Assembly (NCBI RefSeq): GCF_025290915.1
Contig: NZ_JAOCQE010000022.1
Coordinates: 1 to 45,587 of the forward strand
Source: Streptomyces sp. 15-116A
Lineage (GTDB): Bacteria > Actinomycetota > Actinomycetes > Streptomycetales > Streptomycetaceae
Length of the DNA stretch: 45,587 bases
Direction of reading: 5' to 3'
Shown here: positions 1 through 8,856 of the stretch, piece by piece
How positions within the stretch are numbered: the stretch's first letter is position 1
How the letters are laid out: each line of letters opens with the position of its first letter
Program-made: the position numbers and the translations under genes
Notes under the pieces: model-generated
Databases searched by the model: none
What the model saw: only the letters and a program-made list of their open reading frames with translations
Told to the model about the DNA's origin: nothing

Positions 1-1245
1 GCCGGCACCGGCGGTCTGTGCGATGCCCCGCAGGCCGCCTCCGTTGGTCTCGCTCACCAGGCGGTCCACCGCCGCCGTGCCCGAGCTGTAGCCGGTCCCT
101 GTGGCCGGCTCGGGCACGGCGGCTCCCCTCCTGGACGTCCCGTAGAGCACCTGTTCCAGGCCGGACACCAGGCGACGCACGTCCACCTGGGGGCGCACCA
201 CGAGCCGCAGGAAGCGACTGGAGGAACCGATCTTGTTGCCGCACTCGCGGACCAGGATCCGGTGCTCGGTGAGCATGCGGTCCCGGACCACCGTCCCCTC
301 CGCGCCCACGGGCAGGCGTACGAAGAGGAAGTTGCCCTGCGAGGGGTAGACCGTCAGACCGGGCAGGGAGGACAGCTGCCCGGACATGTCCATACGGTCC
401 CGGCGCACCTGGTGCAGGCTCTGCGCGTACTCGGCGCCGTGCTCCTTCAGCATGAACACCACATGCTCGGCGAAGGAGTTGAGGTTCCACTTGGGCAGCA
501 TCGAGCGCACGCGGCCCGCGAGGGCCGGGTTGGCGACCAGGTAGCCGAAGCGAACCCCGTGCAGGCCGAAGTTCTTGCCGAGGCTGCGCAGCACGATCAC
601 GTTGGGCCGCAGCATCGCCTCCTGCACCACCGACGGCTCCGCCTCAGCGTCGGCGAACTCCAGGAAGCTCTCGTCGATCACCACCAGATCGAGGTCGGCC
701 ATCGCGTCCATGAACTGCACGATCGCGTGCTTGTGCAGAAAGCCGCCGTCGGGGTTGTTCGGGTTGCAGATGACCGCGACCCGGGTGCCGCGCGCTCGGA
801 TGAACTCGGCGTACTGCGCGAGGTCGAGGGCGAAACCGCTGGACTCCTGGAGCGGGAACATGTCGACCCGCTTGCCGGTCTCCATGGGCTGGTCGGTCCA
901 GCGGCCGAAGGTGGGGACGGGCACGGCGAGGGACTCCCGGACCAGCAGATGGTCGATCCAGGTGATCAGCTCCGTCGAGCCGTTGCCCATCGCCACGCAC
1001 TGCGGCGGGAGTTGGAGCAGGCTGCACAGCTCGGCCGTGATGGTGTCGGCGCTGCTCGGGTAGTACGTGATGATGTCCCGCAGCCGGACCGCCATCTCCT
1101 CGAACATCGCCGGGGTGGGGAAGTACGGATTGCAGGGGATGCAGAAGTCCACCGGTCCGGCCCCGTCGCTCTCCCGTGCCAGCGCCGCCATCGACGGGCT
1201 GTGCGCCGCCGTGGTGCGGAACAGCGAGGTGACGTTGTCGGCCAA
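1..1245 (-). CDS. HisC/CobD-like PLP aminotransferase, fold type I (3' end cut by window edge)
   Basis: The reading frame runs open from a TTG start to the left edge, about 415 codons, so the C-terminus is missing. GGAGG lies 5 nt before the TTG. PLP-enzyme landmarks: CNPNNPDGG near residues 160-168, an Asp in VVIDESFLEF near 191, and the Schiff-base Lys in SLGKNFGLHGVRFGY near 224; FLRLVVRP carries the Arg that would bind the substrate carboxylate. This pattern fits the histidinol-phosphate / threonine-phosphate aminotransferase group; the amino donor and substrate cannot be read from sequence. No histidine or cobalamin genes are nearby, so a biosynthetic role in either pathway is not supported. 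The last ~40 visible residues (Ser/Gly/Thr-rich after the domain) are an unusual tail. It follows aldose epimerase in the same direction, but a strong hairpin separates them. Confidence 0.8.
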   Translation of the reverse strand, partial: MADNVTSLFRTTAAHSPSMAALARESDGAGPVDFCIPCNPYFPTPAMFEEMAVRLRDIITYYPSSADTITAELCSLLQLPPQCVAMGNGSTELITWIDHLLVRESLAVPVPTFGRWTDQPMETGKRVDMFPLQESSGFALDLAQYAEFIRARGTRVAVICNPNNPDGGFLHKHAIVQFMDAMADLDLVVIDESFLEFADAEAEPSVVQEAMLRPNVIVLRSLGKNFGLHGVRFGYLVANPALAGRVRSMLPKWNLNSFAEHVVFMLKEHGAEYAQSLHQVRRDRMDMSGQLSSLPGLTVYPSQGNFLFVRLPVGAEGTVVRDRMLTEHRILVRECGNKIGSSSRFLRLVVRPQVDVRRLVSGLEQVLYGTSRRGAAVPEPATGTGYSSGTAAVDRLVSETNGGGLRGIAQTAGAG

Positions 1246-1298
1246 GGGAACCTCCGTGGGCGGCGGGCCCGCTGGGGAGGAACGGGCCCGTCATGCGT

Positions 1299-1330
1299 GG
1301 GTGGCCCGCGCGGGGGAGCACGGGCCACCC
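1299..1330 (-). terminator. hairpin downstream of aldose 1-epimerase
   Basis: GGGTGGCCCG (1299-1308) and CGGGCCACCC (1321-1330) form a perfect 10-bp stem with a 12-nt loop. A second GC palindrome, CGGGCCCG, occurs twice at 1264-1290. There is no T-run, as is common for Streptomyces terminators. The position after the epimerase stop suggests transcription end before the aminotransferase. Confidence 0.55.
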
Positions 1331-1392
1331 AGGAGTACGGAGTCGGCCGAGAAGCCGTTCAACTCATGTGAGGAAAATGTGACGGCCGTGGC

Positions 1393-2541
1393 TCACGAGC
1401 CGAACGCGTGAACCGTCGTCGTCCGGTACGTCTCGCCCGGCCGCAGCACCGTTGACGGGAACGACGGCTGGTTGGGCGAGTCCGGGAAGTGCTGCGTCTC
1501 CAGGCACAGCCCGTCGCCCTGCCGGTAGACGCGCCCGCCGGTGCCCACGAGGGTGCCGTCGAGGAAGTTGCCGGAGTAGAACTGCAGCCCCGGCTCGTTG
1601 GTGCTGACCCGCAGGGTCCGGCCCGAGGACGGGTCGCGCAGGGTCGCCGCGTGCTCCGGACGGTCGGTGATGCCCTTGTCGAGCACCCAGTTGTGGTCGA
1701 AGCCCTGCCCGTACAGCACCTGCTCGTGCGGGGTGCGGATGTCCCGGCCCACCGGCTTGGCCCGCCGGAAGTCGAACGGCGTGCCCGCGACCTTGGCCAG
1801 CTCGCCCGTGGGGATCAGCCCCTTGTCGACCGGCGTGAACCGCGACGCGGCGATGGACAGCTCGTGGTCGTGGATGGTGCCGCTGCCTTCGCCGGCGAGG
1901 TTCCAGTACACGTGGCTGGTGAGGTTGACGACGGTGACCTTGTCGGTGGTCGCCTCGTAGTCGATCCGCCAGTCGCCGTGCCGGGTCAGCGTGTACGTCA
2001 CCGTCGCCTTCAGCGTGCCCGGGTAGCCCATCTCCCCGTCCACGCTGGTGTGGTGCAGCCGCAGCCCGACGTCCGCGCCCTCGGTGAACGGCTCGACGTC
2101 CCACACCCGCTTGTCGAAGCCCTGCGCCCCGCCGTGCAGGCTGTTCTCACCGTCGTTGACCGACAGCTGGTAGGCCGTGCCGTCCAGGGTGAAGCGGCCC
2201 TTGTCGATGCGGTTGCCGTACCGGCCGATCAGGGCGCCGAAGTACGGGCTGGAGGCGACGTAGTCCTCGAGGTTGTCGAAGCCGAGCGAGACGTTGGCGT
2301 ACCGCCCGCGTCGGTCGGGGACCTCCAGCGACTGCACGATGCCGCCGTAGGACAGGACCTTCATCCGGGTCCCGCCGTTCTCCAGCGACCACCGGTACAC
2401 CTTCGTACCGTCGCCGAGCTTCCCGAAGAGTTCCTTCACCGGCTTCCTGCCTCCAGAGGCGTATGCGGTGCCACCGAGGGTGGCAGCAGTGAGACCGGCG
2501 GCGGCTGCCCCGGCGATAACGGTGCGTCTGCTCAGTTCCAT
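1393..2541 (-). CDS. galM: aldose 1-epimerase (galactose mutarotase), Tat-exported
   Basis: Interconverts alpha and beta anomers of aldoses such as galactose or glucose. The start chosen gives MELSRRTVIAGAAAAG, a twin-arginine signal (SRRTVI then a hydrophobic stretch to about residue 28), with AGGAG 7 nt upstream; a start 11 codons earlier would put the signal inside the protein. Mutarotase landmarks: GRYGNRI (106-112), NSLHGG with one catalytic His (about 136), LTSHVYWNL with the second (about 210), QGFDHNWVL, and NEPGLQFYSGNF, probably carrying the base Glu. The 382-residue length is normal for a secreted member. It lies downstream of the sugar ABC transporter genes on the same strand, 133 bp away with a repeat between, suggesting that an extracytoplasmic mutarotase prepares the transported anomer. 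Confidence 0.92.
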   Translation of the reverse strand: MELSRRTVIAGAAAAGLTAATLGGTAYASGGRKPVKELFGKLGDGTKVYRWSLENGGTRMKVLSYGGIVQSLEVPDRRGRYANVSLGFDNLEDYVASSPYFGALIGRYGNRIDKGRFTLDGTAYQLSVNDGENSLHGGAQGFDKRVWDVEPFTEGADVGLRLHHTSVDGEMGYPGTLKATVTYTLTRHGDWRIDYEATTDKVTVVNLTSHVYWNLAGEGSGTIHDHELSIAASRFTPVDKGLIPTGELAKVAGTPFDFRRAKPVGRDIRTPHEQVLYGQGFDHNWVLDKGITDRPEHAATLRDPSSGRTLRVSTNEPGLQFYSGNFLDGTLVGTGGRVYRQGDGLCLETQHFPDSPNQPSFPSTVLRPGETYRTTTVHAFGS

Positions 2542-2573
2542 ACGGCAGCTCCTAAAGAGGGAGTGGGACAACA

Positions 2574-2647
2574 CCCCTAGGGGCGCGGGGCAGGGCCGAT
2601 ATGCGGCTCCGCCGCGTGGGCGCGACCAGCCACAACGGACCCGCAGT
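2574..2647. repeat. Streptomyces-type GC-rich intergenic repeat, long variant (copy A)
   Basis: It begins CCCCTAGGGGCGCGGGG and, after an inserted segment with GCGGCTCCGCCGC, continues GCGCGACCAGCCACAACGG then CCCGCAG. The same core occurs near 19882, 28760, 34799, 42383/42465 and 45448/45506. CCCCTAGGGG is a perfect palindrome. Here it sits just after the permease gene, as other copies sit after stop codons. Confidence 0.75.
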
Positions 2648-2674
2648 CACCCCACGACCGAAGCGACCTGCCCC

Positions 2675-3919
2675 CTATGAACCGACCTTGCGCTTGTTCC
2701 ACACGTCGAACCCGACCGCCGCCAGCAACACAAGCCCCTTGATGACCTGCTGCCAGTCCGTGCCGATCCCGACGAGATTCATACCGTTGTTCAGCACACC
2801 CAGGACCAGACCGCCGATGATCGCCCCGAGCACGGTGCCGACCCCGCCGCTCATCGACGCACCGCCGATGAAGGACGCCGCGATCGCCTCCAGCTCGAAG
2901 TTCAGGCCGGCCTTGGGAGAGGCCGCGTTGAAGCGGGCGGCGAACACCAGCCCCGCCAGGGCCGCGAGCATGCCCATGTTCAGGAAGACCAGGAAGGTCA
3001 CCTTCTTGTCCCGCACACCCGACAGCTTCGCCGCGGGCAGGTTGCCGCCGATGGCGTAGATGTGGCGGCCGATGACGGCGTTGCGCATCACATAGCCGAA
3101 GCCGACGAGCAGCACACCCAGGATCAGCAGCACGATCGGCGTGCCCTTGTAGCTGGCCAGCAGCAGCGTCACCGTGAGGATCGCCGCCCCGAGCGCGACC
3201 AGCTTCAGCAGGAACAGCTTGACGGGCAGCACCTCCAGCGCGAACTCCTGCTGCCGGCGCCGGTCCCGCACCTCCTGGAACACCACGAACGCGATCAGCG
3301 CGAAGCCCAGCAGCAAGGTGAGGTTGTGATAGTTGGTCTCCGGCCCGACCTCCGGCAGGAACCCGTTGGCGACCTTCTGTAGGCCCTTGGGGAACGGGCC
3401 GAGGGTCTGGCCCTCCAGGAAGATCTCCGTCAGACCGCGGAAGGTCAGCATGCCCGCCAGGGTCACGATGAACGACGGTATGCCGCCGTACGCGATGAAG
3501 AACCCTTGTATCGCGCCCGCGAGGGCGCCCACCGCCAGGCACAGCACCACGGCCACCGGCCACGGCATGTCGTTCCTGACCATGAACACCGCGGCCATCG
3601 AGCCGACGAACGCCGTCAGCGACCCCACCGACAGATCGATGTGCCCGGCGATGATCACCAGCATCATGCCGATCGCCAGGATCAGGATGTAGCTGTTCTG
3701 CAGCACCAGGTTGGAGACGTTCCGCGGCAGCAGCAGGTCACCGTCGGTCCACACCGCGAACAGCGCCACGATCAGACCGAGGGCGATCAGCATGCCGTAC
3801 TGCCGCATGTTGCGGCGCATGCCGTCCAGCATCAGCCGCAGCAGGCCGTCGCCGCCGGCCGGCCCGCCCTTCCCGGCCGGCGCGGGAGCCGGCGTCTCGG
3901 CGGTCACATCCGTACTCAT
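2675..3919 (-). CDS. mmsB: multiple-monosaccharide ABC transporter permease
   Basis: Inner-membrane subunit of a sugar importer of the XylH/GguB/MmsB class (414 aa). At least nine hydrophobic segments are visible after a cytoplasmic N-terminus of about 35 residues. The segment [20 protein letters not shown] is the hallmark of monosaccharide permeases of this family. The later [14 protein letters not shown] and [18 protein letters not shown] stretches are typical cytoplasmic-loop and channel regions. The ATG overlaps the ATPase stop by 4 bp (ATGA), with AGAGG 7 nt upstream, so the two genes are translationally coupled. Substrate is set by the binding protein two genes upstream; xylose, galactose, arabinose and fucose are all possible for this family. 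Confidence 0.92.
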   Translation of the reverse strand: MSTDVTAETPAPAPAGKGGPAGGDGLLRLMLDGMRRNMRQYGMLIALGLIVALFAVWTDGDLLLPRNVSNLVLQNSYILILAIGMMLVIIAGHIDLSVGSLTAFVGSMAAVFMVRNDMPWPVAVVLCLAVGALAGAIQGFFIAYGGIPSFIVTLAGMLTFRGLTEIFLEGQTLGPFPKGLQKVANGFLPEVGPETNYHNLTLLLGFALIAFVVFQEVRDRRRQQEFALEVLPVKLFLLKLVALGAAILTVTLLLASYKGTPIVLLILGVLLVGFGYVMRNAVIGRHIYAIGGNLPAAKLSGVRDKKVTFLVFLNMGMLAALAGLVFAARFNAASPKAGLNFELEAIAASFIGGASMSGGVGTVLGAIIGGLVLGVLNNGMNLVGIGTDWQQVIKGLVLLAAVGFDVWNKRKVGS

Positions 3920-5466
3920 CGCGATACCTCTTTGTCCTTCGTCATCTGACGCATCAGCGCTTCCTGGGAGGCCTCGGCCCGCGAGAACTCACCCGTCAGC
4001 CGCCCGGCGGCCATCGTGTAGATGCGGTCGCACATGCCGAGCAGCTCGGGCAGCTCGGAGGAGATGAAGACGACCGCCTTGCCCTGGGCGGCCAGCTGGT
4101 CGATGACCGTGTAGATCTCGTACTTGGCCCCGACATCGATGCCACGCGTCGGCTCGTCGAGGATCAGCACATCGGGACCCGCGAAGATCCACTTGCTGAG
4201 GACGACCTTCTGCTGGTTGCCGCCGGACAGCTTGCCCACCGGCTCGAAGACCGTCGGCGCCTTGATGTTCATGGACTTGCGGAAGCCCTCGGCGACCTGC
4301 CGCTCCTCGTGCTCGTCCACCACGCCCCGCCGCGCGACCTTCTTCAGGGCGCTGAGGGAGATGTTGCGGTTGATGGTGTCGATGAGGTTCAGGCCGTAGT
4401 GCTTGCGGTCCTCGGTGACGTACGCGATGCCGTGCGCGACCGCCTCCGGGACGGTCTTCGTGCGGATCTCCCTGCCGTCCTTGAGGACCGTGCCCGCCGC
4501 GTACCGGCCGTAGGTGCGGCCGAAGACGCTCATGGCGAGTTCCGTGCGGCCCGCGCCCATCAGGCCCGCGATGCCGACGATCTCCCCGCGCCGGACGGTC
4601 AGCGACACGTCGTCGACGACCTTGCGCTGCTGGTCGATCGGGTGGTGCACGGTCCAGCCGCGGATCTCCAGCGCCGGGGCGGCGCCCTCCTCCGGGTGGT
4701 GCGGGGTGCGCTCCGGGAAGCGGTGCTCCAGATCGCGGCCCACCATGCCGCTGATGATCCGGTCCTCGGTGGTCTCCGGGGCCTTCACGTCCAGCGTCTC
4801 GATGGTCCGCCCGTCGCGCAGGATCGTCACCGAGTCGGCGACCCGGCGGATCTCGTTCAGCTTGTGGGAGATGATGATCGAGGTGATGCCCTGGTTCTTC
4901 AACTGCAGGATCAGGTCGAGGAGTTTGCCGCTGTCCTCGTCGTTGAGCGCCGCGGTCGGCTCGTCGAGGATGAGCAGCTTCACCTTCTTGGAGAGCGCCT
5001 TCGCGATCTCCACGAGCTGCTGCTTGCCGACGCCGATGTCGGCGACCCGGGTCTCCGGGTGCTCGTCGAGGCCGACGCGGCGCAGCAGTTCGGTGGCGTG
5101 CCTGAGCGTCTCGTTCCAGTCGATCAGGCCGCGGGTGGCGTGCTCGTTGCCGAGGAAGATGTTCTCCGCGATGGAGAGGTAGGGCACCAGGGCCAGCTCC
5201 TGGTGGATGATCACGATGCCGTGCTGCTCGCTGGCCCGGATGTCCTTGAAGTGACAGACCTCCCCCTCGAAGAGGATCTCCCCTTCGTAGGTGCCGTGCG
5301 GGTGGACGCCGGAGAGGACCTTCATCAGGGTCGACTTGCCGGCGCCGTTCTCCCCGCAGATGGCGTGGACCTCGCCCTGCCGGACGGTCAGGCTGACGTC
5401 CGACAGCGCCTTGACGCCGGGAAAGGTCTTGACGATCGAGCGCATGTCCAGGACGGGTCCCGCCAT
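3916..5466 (-). CDS. mmsA: multiple-monosaccharide ABC transporter ATP-binding protein (two ATPase domains)
   Basis: Energises sugar import by ATP hydrolysis at the inner face of the membrane. The 516 residues hold two tandem ABC domains, as usual for monosaccharide importers. Domain 1 has Walker [10 protein letters not shown] (38-46) and Walker [14 protein letters not shown]. Domain 2 has the degenerate first motif GLMGAGRTE normal for this family, signature [15 protein letters not shown] and Walker [21 protein letters not shown] lies 7 nt before the ATG. It overlaps the permease start by 4 bp and follows the binding-protein gene by 43 bp, so the three genes probably form one transcript. Confidence 0.95.
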   Translation of the reverse strand: MAGPVLDMRSIVKTFPGVKALSDVSLTVRQGEVHAICGENGAGKSTLMKVLSGVHPHGTYEGEILFEGEVCHFKDIRASEQHGIVIIHQELALVPYLSIAENIFLGNEHATRGLIDWNETLRHATELLRRVGLDEHPETRVADIGVGKQQLVEIAKALSKKVKLLILDEPTAALNDEDSGKLLDLILQLKNQGITSIIISHKLNEIRRVADSVTILRDGRTIETLDVKAPETTEDRIISGMVGRDLEHRFPERTPHHPEEGAAPALEIRGWTVHHPIDQQRKVVDDVSLTVRRGEIVGIAGLMGAGRTELAMSVFGRTYGRYAAGTVLKDGREIRTKTVPEAVAHGIAYVTEDRKHYGLNLIDTINRNISLSALKKVARRGVVDEHEERQVAEGFRKSMNIKAPTVFEPVGKLSGGNQQKVVLSKWIFAGPDVLILDEPTRGIDVGAKYEIYTVIDQLAAQGKAVVFISSELPELLGMCDRIYTMAAGRLTGEFSRAEASQEALMRQMTKDKEVSR

Positions 5467-5509
5467 GGTCGTGCCTTCCAGTCAGTGGTGAATCGTCGGG
5501 TGGCGGCGG

Positions 5510-6622
5510 TTACTTGAGGTCCGACTCCTTGATGTAGCCGGAGTCGACGACGACCTTCTGGTAGTTCGCCTTGTCCACGGCGACCGGCTCCAGCAGGTAG
5601 GCGGGCACGACCTTGGCGCCGTTGTCATACGTCTTGGTGTCGTTGACCTCGGGCTTCTTGTCGTTGAGCAGCGCGTCGACCATGTTCGAGGCCACCTTGG
5701 CGAGTTCGCGGGTGTCCTTGTAGACGGTCATCGACTGCTCGTCGGCGATGATCGACTTCACCGAGGCGACCTCGGCGTCCTGGCCGGTGACGATCGGCAG
5801 CGGCTTGGCCTTGGAGCCGTAGTCGTCCGACTTCAGCGCCGACAGGATGCCGATGGAGATGCCGTCGTAGGGCGAGAGCACCGCGTCGACCCGGTCGGTC
5901 TTGTAGGCGGAGGTCAGGATGTCGTCCATGCGCTTCTGGGCGGTGCCGCCGTCCCAGCGCAGGGTGGTGACCTGGTTGAGCTCGGTCTGGCCGGACTTGA
6001 CGACGAGCTGCTTCTTGTCGATGTAGGGCTGCAGGACCTTCATGGCGCCCTGGAAGAAGTAGCGGGTGTTGTTGTCGTCGTTGGAGCCGGCGAACAGCTC
6101 GATGTTGAAGGGGCCCTTCTCGCTGCCGTCCTTCAGGCCCAGCTTGTCGACGATGTAGTCGCCCTGGAGCTCGCCGACCTTCTCGTTGTCGAAGGAGGCG
6201 TAGTAGTCGACGTTCTCGGTGCCGAGGATCAGGCGGTCGTAGGAGATGACCGGGATGTCGGCGTCCTTGGCCTGCTGGAGGACGTTGTTCATCGACTTGT
6301 TGTCGATCGCGGCGACGATCAGCGCCTTGACGCCCTGCGTGATCAGGTTCTCCACCTGGGAGACCTGCTGGTCGGGGTCGTCCTCGCCGTAGACCAGCTT
6401 GGTCTTGTAGCCCTTGGACTCCAGGTCCTTCTTGACGTTGTTGCCGTCGGCGATCCAGCGCTCGGAGGACTTGGTCGGCATCGCGATGCCGATGGTCGCC
6501 CCCTCCGAGCTGCCCTTCCCCTCCTCGCTGCCGCCCTCACTGCTCTGGCCGCAGGCGGTCAGGGTGAGGGCGAGGGAGGCGGCGGTGGCTATGGCGGCGA
6601 GTGCGGCTCTGCGGTTGCGCAT
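5510..6622 (-). CDS. chvE: ChvE-like sugar-binding lipoprotein of the monosaccharide ABC transporter
   Basis: Extracytoplasmic receptor that delivers sugar to the adjacent permease. With the start taken as [16 protein letters not shown], a lipoprotein signal ends at the lipobox LTAC (lipid-modified Cys about residue 24), followed by a Ser/Gly/Glu linker. The mature part is a periplasmic-binding-protein type 1 domain: [17 protein letters not shown] near the start, then [10 protein letters not shown] and [15 protein letters not shown]. Two in-frame ATGs occur 6 and 9 nt upstream; AAGG directly abuts the first and is 9 nt from the chosen one, so the third ATG is favoured. Sugar specificity is not readable. 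It is the first gene of the transporter block; 88 bp separate it from the upstream U32-like gene. Confidence 0.92.
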   Translation of the reverse strand: MRNRRAALAAIATAASLALTLTACGQSSEGGSEEGKGSSEGATIGIAMPTKSSERWIADGNNVKKDLESKGYKTKLVYGEDDPDQQVSQVENLITQGVKALIVAAIDNKSMNNVLQQAKDADIPVISYDRLILGTENVDYYASFDNEKVGELQGDYIVDKLGLKDGSEKGPFNIELFAGSNDDNNTRYFFQGAMKVLQPYIDKKQLVVKSGQTELNQVTTLRWDGGTAQKRMDDILTSAYKTDRVDAVLSPYDGISIGILSALKSDDYGSKAKPLPIVTGQDAEVASVKSIIADEQSMTVYKDTRELAKVASNMVDALLNDKKPEVNDTKTYDNGAKVVPAYLLEPVAVDKANYQKVVVDSGYIKESDLK

Positions 6623-6703
6623 GGTCATCATCCTTGATGAGAGGCCGAGAAGAGATGTGTGGGATTGTGCGCGGCTGTGTCTGGTTCTGTGAAGTCCAGT
6701 TTC

Positions 6704-6726
6704 CGGAACGTTATGACGAGGTTCCG
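6704..6726 (-). promoter_or_regulatory. candidate operator upstream of the chvE-mmsA-mmsB block
   Basis: CGGAAC (6704-6709) and GTTCCG (6721-6726) form an inverted repeat with an 11-nt spacer, overlapping the 3' end of the U32-like gene and about 82-104 bp upstream of the chvE start. Half-sites are short and the assignment is an inference from position. Confidence 0.3.
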
Positions 6727-7679
6727 AACCTGCACAGGTCGCCCGGAAGCCGTGATCCGAGCGGGGCCATGTAGCCGTCCGCGCCGTGGCGGGCCAGCAG
6801 GTCCAGGGCGAGCCGGCCGCGCCGCACCCGCTCCTTCGCGGTCGCCAGCGTCAGCTCGCGCAGATGGTGGCCGTACGGGTAGATCCCGGGCGTCTTGGAC
6901 AGTCCGAACTTCAGATACAGCGGCGCGCCCCGCCGGATGAGCTCGGCGACCTCGTACATCCGCACATAGCCGCCGAGGTCGTCCGGCGCCTCGATGTACA
7001 TGTCCATCGGGGCGGCCGAGACGCGCCGGATCTCGGTGACATGGTCGAGCGTCAGATCGCTGGGCACATTGACCGAGTCGGCGCCGAGCCGCTCGTACAC
7101 CGCGTACGCCGCCGGATTGACCGGGCCGACGAGCGCGGAGACCTTGAGAGTGGTGTCGGCCGGGATGAGCCCGGCCGTGCGCGCCCGGTGCAGCGTCCAC
7201 AGCACGCCCTCGTCCGCCACGAGCAGGCACTTCACGCCCAGCTCCGTGGCCCGTACGGCGTCCTCCACGCAGCCGGCCACCGCGTCGTGGCCGCGGGCGC
7301 GCAGACCCGCGCCGCGCGAGTCCGTACGGGTCGAGCCGCCGATGTCCCAGGTGCCGCGCGGGCCGGTGAACAGGCACAGCTCGATGTCCCGTTCGGCGGT
7401 CGCCTCCACCATCTCGGTGATCTCGGCGTCGGTCAGCATCCACACACCGCTGCCCTGGCTGATCCGGTGGATCGGTACGTCCAGGCGAGAGGACTCCTTG
7501 AGCACGACGGCCAGCGCCTCGGGGCCCTCGCACGAGGGGATCTCGGTGCGCCAGCGGCCGCCGCCGGGGAAGGTGTGCGGCGAGGCGTCGGCGGGATCGG
7601 GGGCGGGGGCGCCCAGGCCGAGCGCGGAGAGCACCTGCTCACCGGGCCTGCGGGGCGCCGTGGCGGAAGGGTCGGTCAC
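6711..7679 (-). CDS. U32-peptidase-like TIM-barrel protein of unknown activity
   Basis: A 322-residue soluble protein with no signal or membrane segment. GTG start with AAGGA 6 nt upstream. The body reads as a (beta/alpha)8 barrel: alternating short hydrophobic strands ([55 protein letters not shown]) separated by helices. This resembles the collagenase-like U32 domain, but the Cys-rich U32 signature is not evident, so peptidase activity should not be assumed. Placed between a sugar-acid dehydratase/dehydrogenase pair and a sugar importer, it may be a catabolic enzyme such as an aldolase or epimerase; that is inference from context only. Confidence 0.6.
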   Translation of the reverse strand: MTDPSATAPRRPGEQVLSALGLGAPAPDPADASPHTFPGGGRWRTEIPSCEGPEALAVVLKESSRLDVPIHRISQGSGVWMLTDAEITEMVEATAERDIELCLFTGPRGTWDIGGSTRTDSRGAGLRARGHDAVAGCVEDAVRATELGVKCLLVADEGVLWTLHRARTAGLIPADTTLKVSALVGPVNPAAYAVYERLGADSVNVPSDLTLDHVTEIRRVSAAPMDMYIEAPDDLGGYVRMYEVAELIRRGAPLYLKFGLSKTPGIYPYGHHLRELTLATAKERVRRGRLALDLLARHGADGYMAPLGSRLPGDLCRFGTSS

Positions 7680-7754
7680 AGGGAGTCCTTCGTGGTCGTG
7701 TCGTCGATGTGCCGCGATCGGCCATGTTCGGTATGTCGGACGAGGTTCGTGGCT

Positions 7755-7788
7755 GCGGGTGCGCGGGTGCGCGGGTGCGCGGGTGCTG
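7755..7788. repeat. short tandem repeat of an 8-mer
   Basis: About four units of GCGCGGGT in tandem in the 172-bp gap between the alcohol dehydrogenase and the U32-like gene. The gap holds no other clear signal. Confidence 0.6.
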
Positions 7789-7851
7789 GGTGTACGCCGG
7801 TACGGAGGCCGTCAGGTCGCCCCCGTACCGGCGTACGGCTCGGGGTCGGAG

Positions 7852-8856
7852 CTACGGACGCAGCAGGACCTTGCCCACCTTCGGATCGCCCGACCCCACC
7901 AGCTCGATGGCGTGCGGGAACTCGGTGAGCGGCAGCTCGTGCGTGACGAGCGGCAGGGGGTCGAGGAGCCCCGCCGCGAACACGCGGACCGTGTGCGCCC
8001 AGGCGTCCGGCGGTGCGCCGAAGACGGAGTGCACCTCCAGCTGCCGTACGACCAGATCGGTGGGGTCGAGTCCGTCCGCGCCCGGGGCCGGGATGCCGGT
8101 GAGGACCAGCCGGCCGCCGCGGCGCAGCAGGGCGGCGGCGGTGCGGGCCGCGTCCGCGGAGCCGGCGGTCTCGACGACGACATCGAAGCCGCCCGGGAGA
8201 TCCTCGTCCTTGGTACGGAAAGCCGTGGCGCCGAACTGGTGGGACAGGGGCTCGCGGTCGCGTCGGGTGCCTACGACCAGGAGTTCGGCGGGGGAGTTCG
8301 CCTTGAGGAACTGCACGGCGAACATGCCGAGGGTGCCCGTGCCGACCACGGCCACGCGCTCGCCGGGGCGGGCGTTCGCCTTCAGCGCCGCCGCCGCGAT
8401 ACAGGCGGCCGGTTCGAGGAGGGCGGCGGCGGTGAGGTCGGCGTCGTCGGGGAGGACGTGCAGGAGACGGGCCGGGAGGGTGAGCGTGGGCGCCATCGCG
8501 CCGGGCTGGGTGAAGCCGGTCTCCTCGTAGCCCGCGCCGCACAGGGTCGTCTCGCCCGCGTGACAGCGGTCGCAGACCTGGCAGTTGCGGAAGCCCTCGC
8601 CGACGACCTTGCGGTGCAGCAGGGTCGAGGGGACGCCGGGGCCGACCTTCTCGACGGTGCCGGACCACTCGTGGCCGGGGGTGAGCGGGTAACGGACGTA
8701 GCCCTCGGGGCGGTTGCCCTGGTACACCTCGCGGTCGCTGCCGCAGATGCCGGCGGCGTGCACACGGACCAGAGCCTCGCCGGGGCCCGGGTCGCGGGGG
8801 GTGTGCGGGGCGAGGCGGTGGACGCCGGGGGCCTCGATCAGGACCTGGGAACTCAC
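7852..8856 (-). CDS. zinc-dependent alcohol/sorbitol-type dehydrogenase (MDR family)
   Basis: NAD(P)-dependent oxidation of a sugar, polyol or sugar-acid intermediate is the likely role. The 334-residue protein shows the catalytic zinc site (ICGSD, then GHEWSG), a structural zinc site with spacing C-x2-C-x2-C-x7-C in NCQVCDRCHAGETTLC, and a Rossmann motif VVGTGTLGMF. GTG was chosen because it overlaps the upstream stop as GTGA and has GAGGGG 6 nt before it; an upstream in-frame start would extend into the neighbouring gene. Translational coupling to the dehydratase gene implies they act in one pathway. Exact substrate unknown; threonine- and sorbitol-dehydrogenase-like enzymes share these motifs. 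Confidence 0.88.
   Translation of the reverse strand: MSSQVLIEAPGVHRLAPHTPRDPGPGEALVRVHAAGICGSDREVYQGNRPEGYVRYPLTPGHEWSGTVEKVGPGVPSTLLHRKVVGEGFRNCQVCDRCHAGETTLCGAGYEETGFTQPGAMAPTLTLPARLLHVLPDDADLTAAALLEPAACIAAAALKANARPGERVAVVGTGTLGMFAVQFLKANSPAELLVVGTRRDREPLSHQFGATAFRTKDEDLPGGFDVVVETAGSADAARTAAALLRRGGRLVLTGIPAPGADGLDPTDLVVRQLEVHSVFGAPPDAWAHTVRVFAAGLLDPLPLVTHELPLTEFPHAIELVGSGDPKVGKVLLRP

Noticed and set aside
262..1371. Plus-strand 369-codon open frame over the aminotransferase
   Set aside because: The minus frame holds all PLP-enzyme motifs; this frame is low-complexity shadow sequence.
7755..7788. Possible CRISPR array
   Set aside because: Units are 8 bp in direct tandem with no spacers; no cas genes are present.
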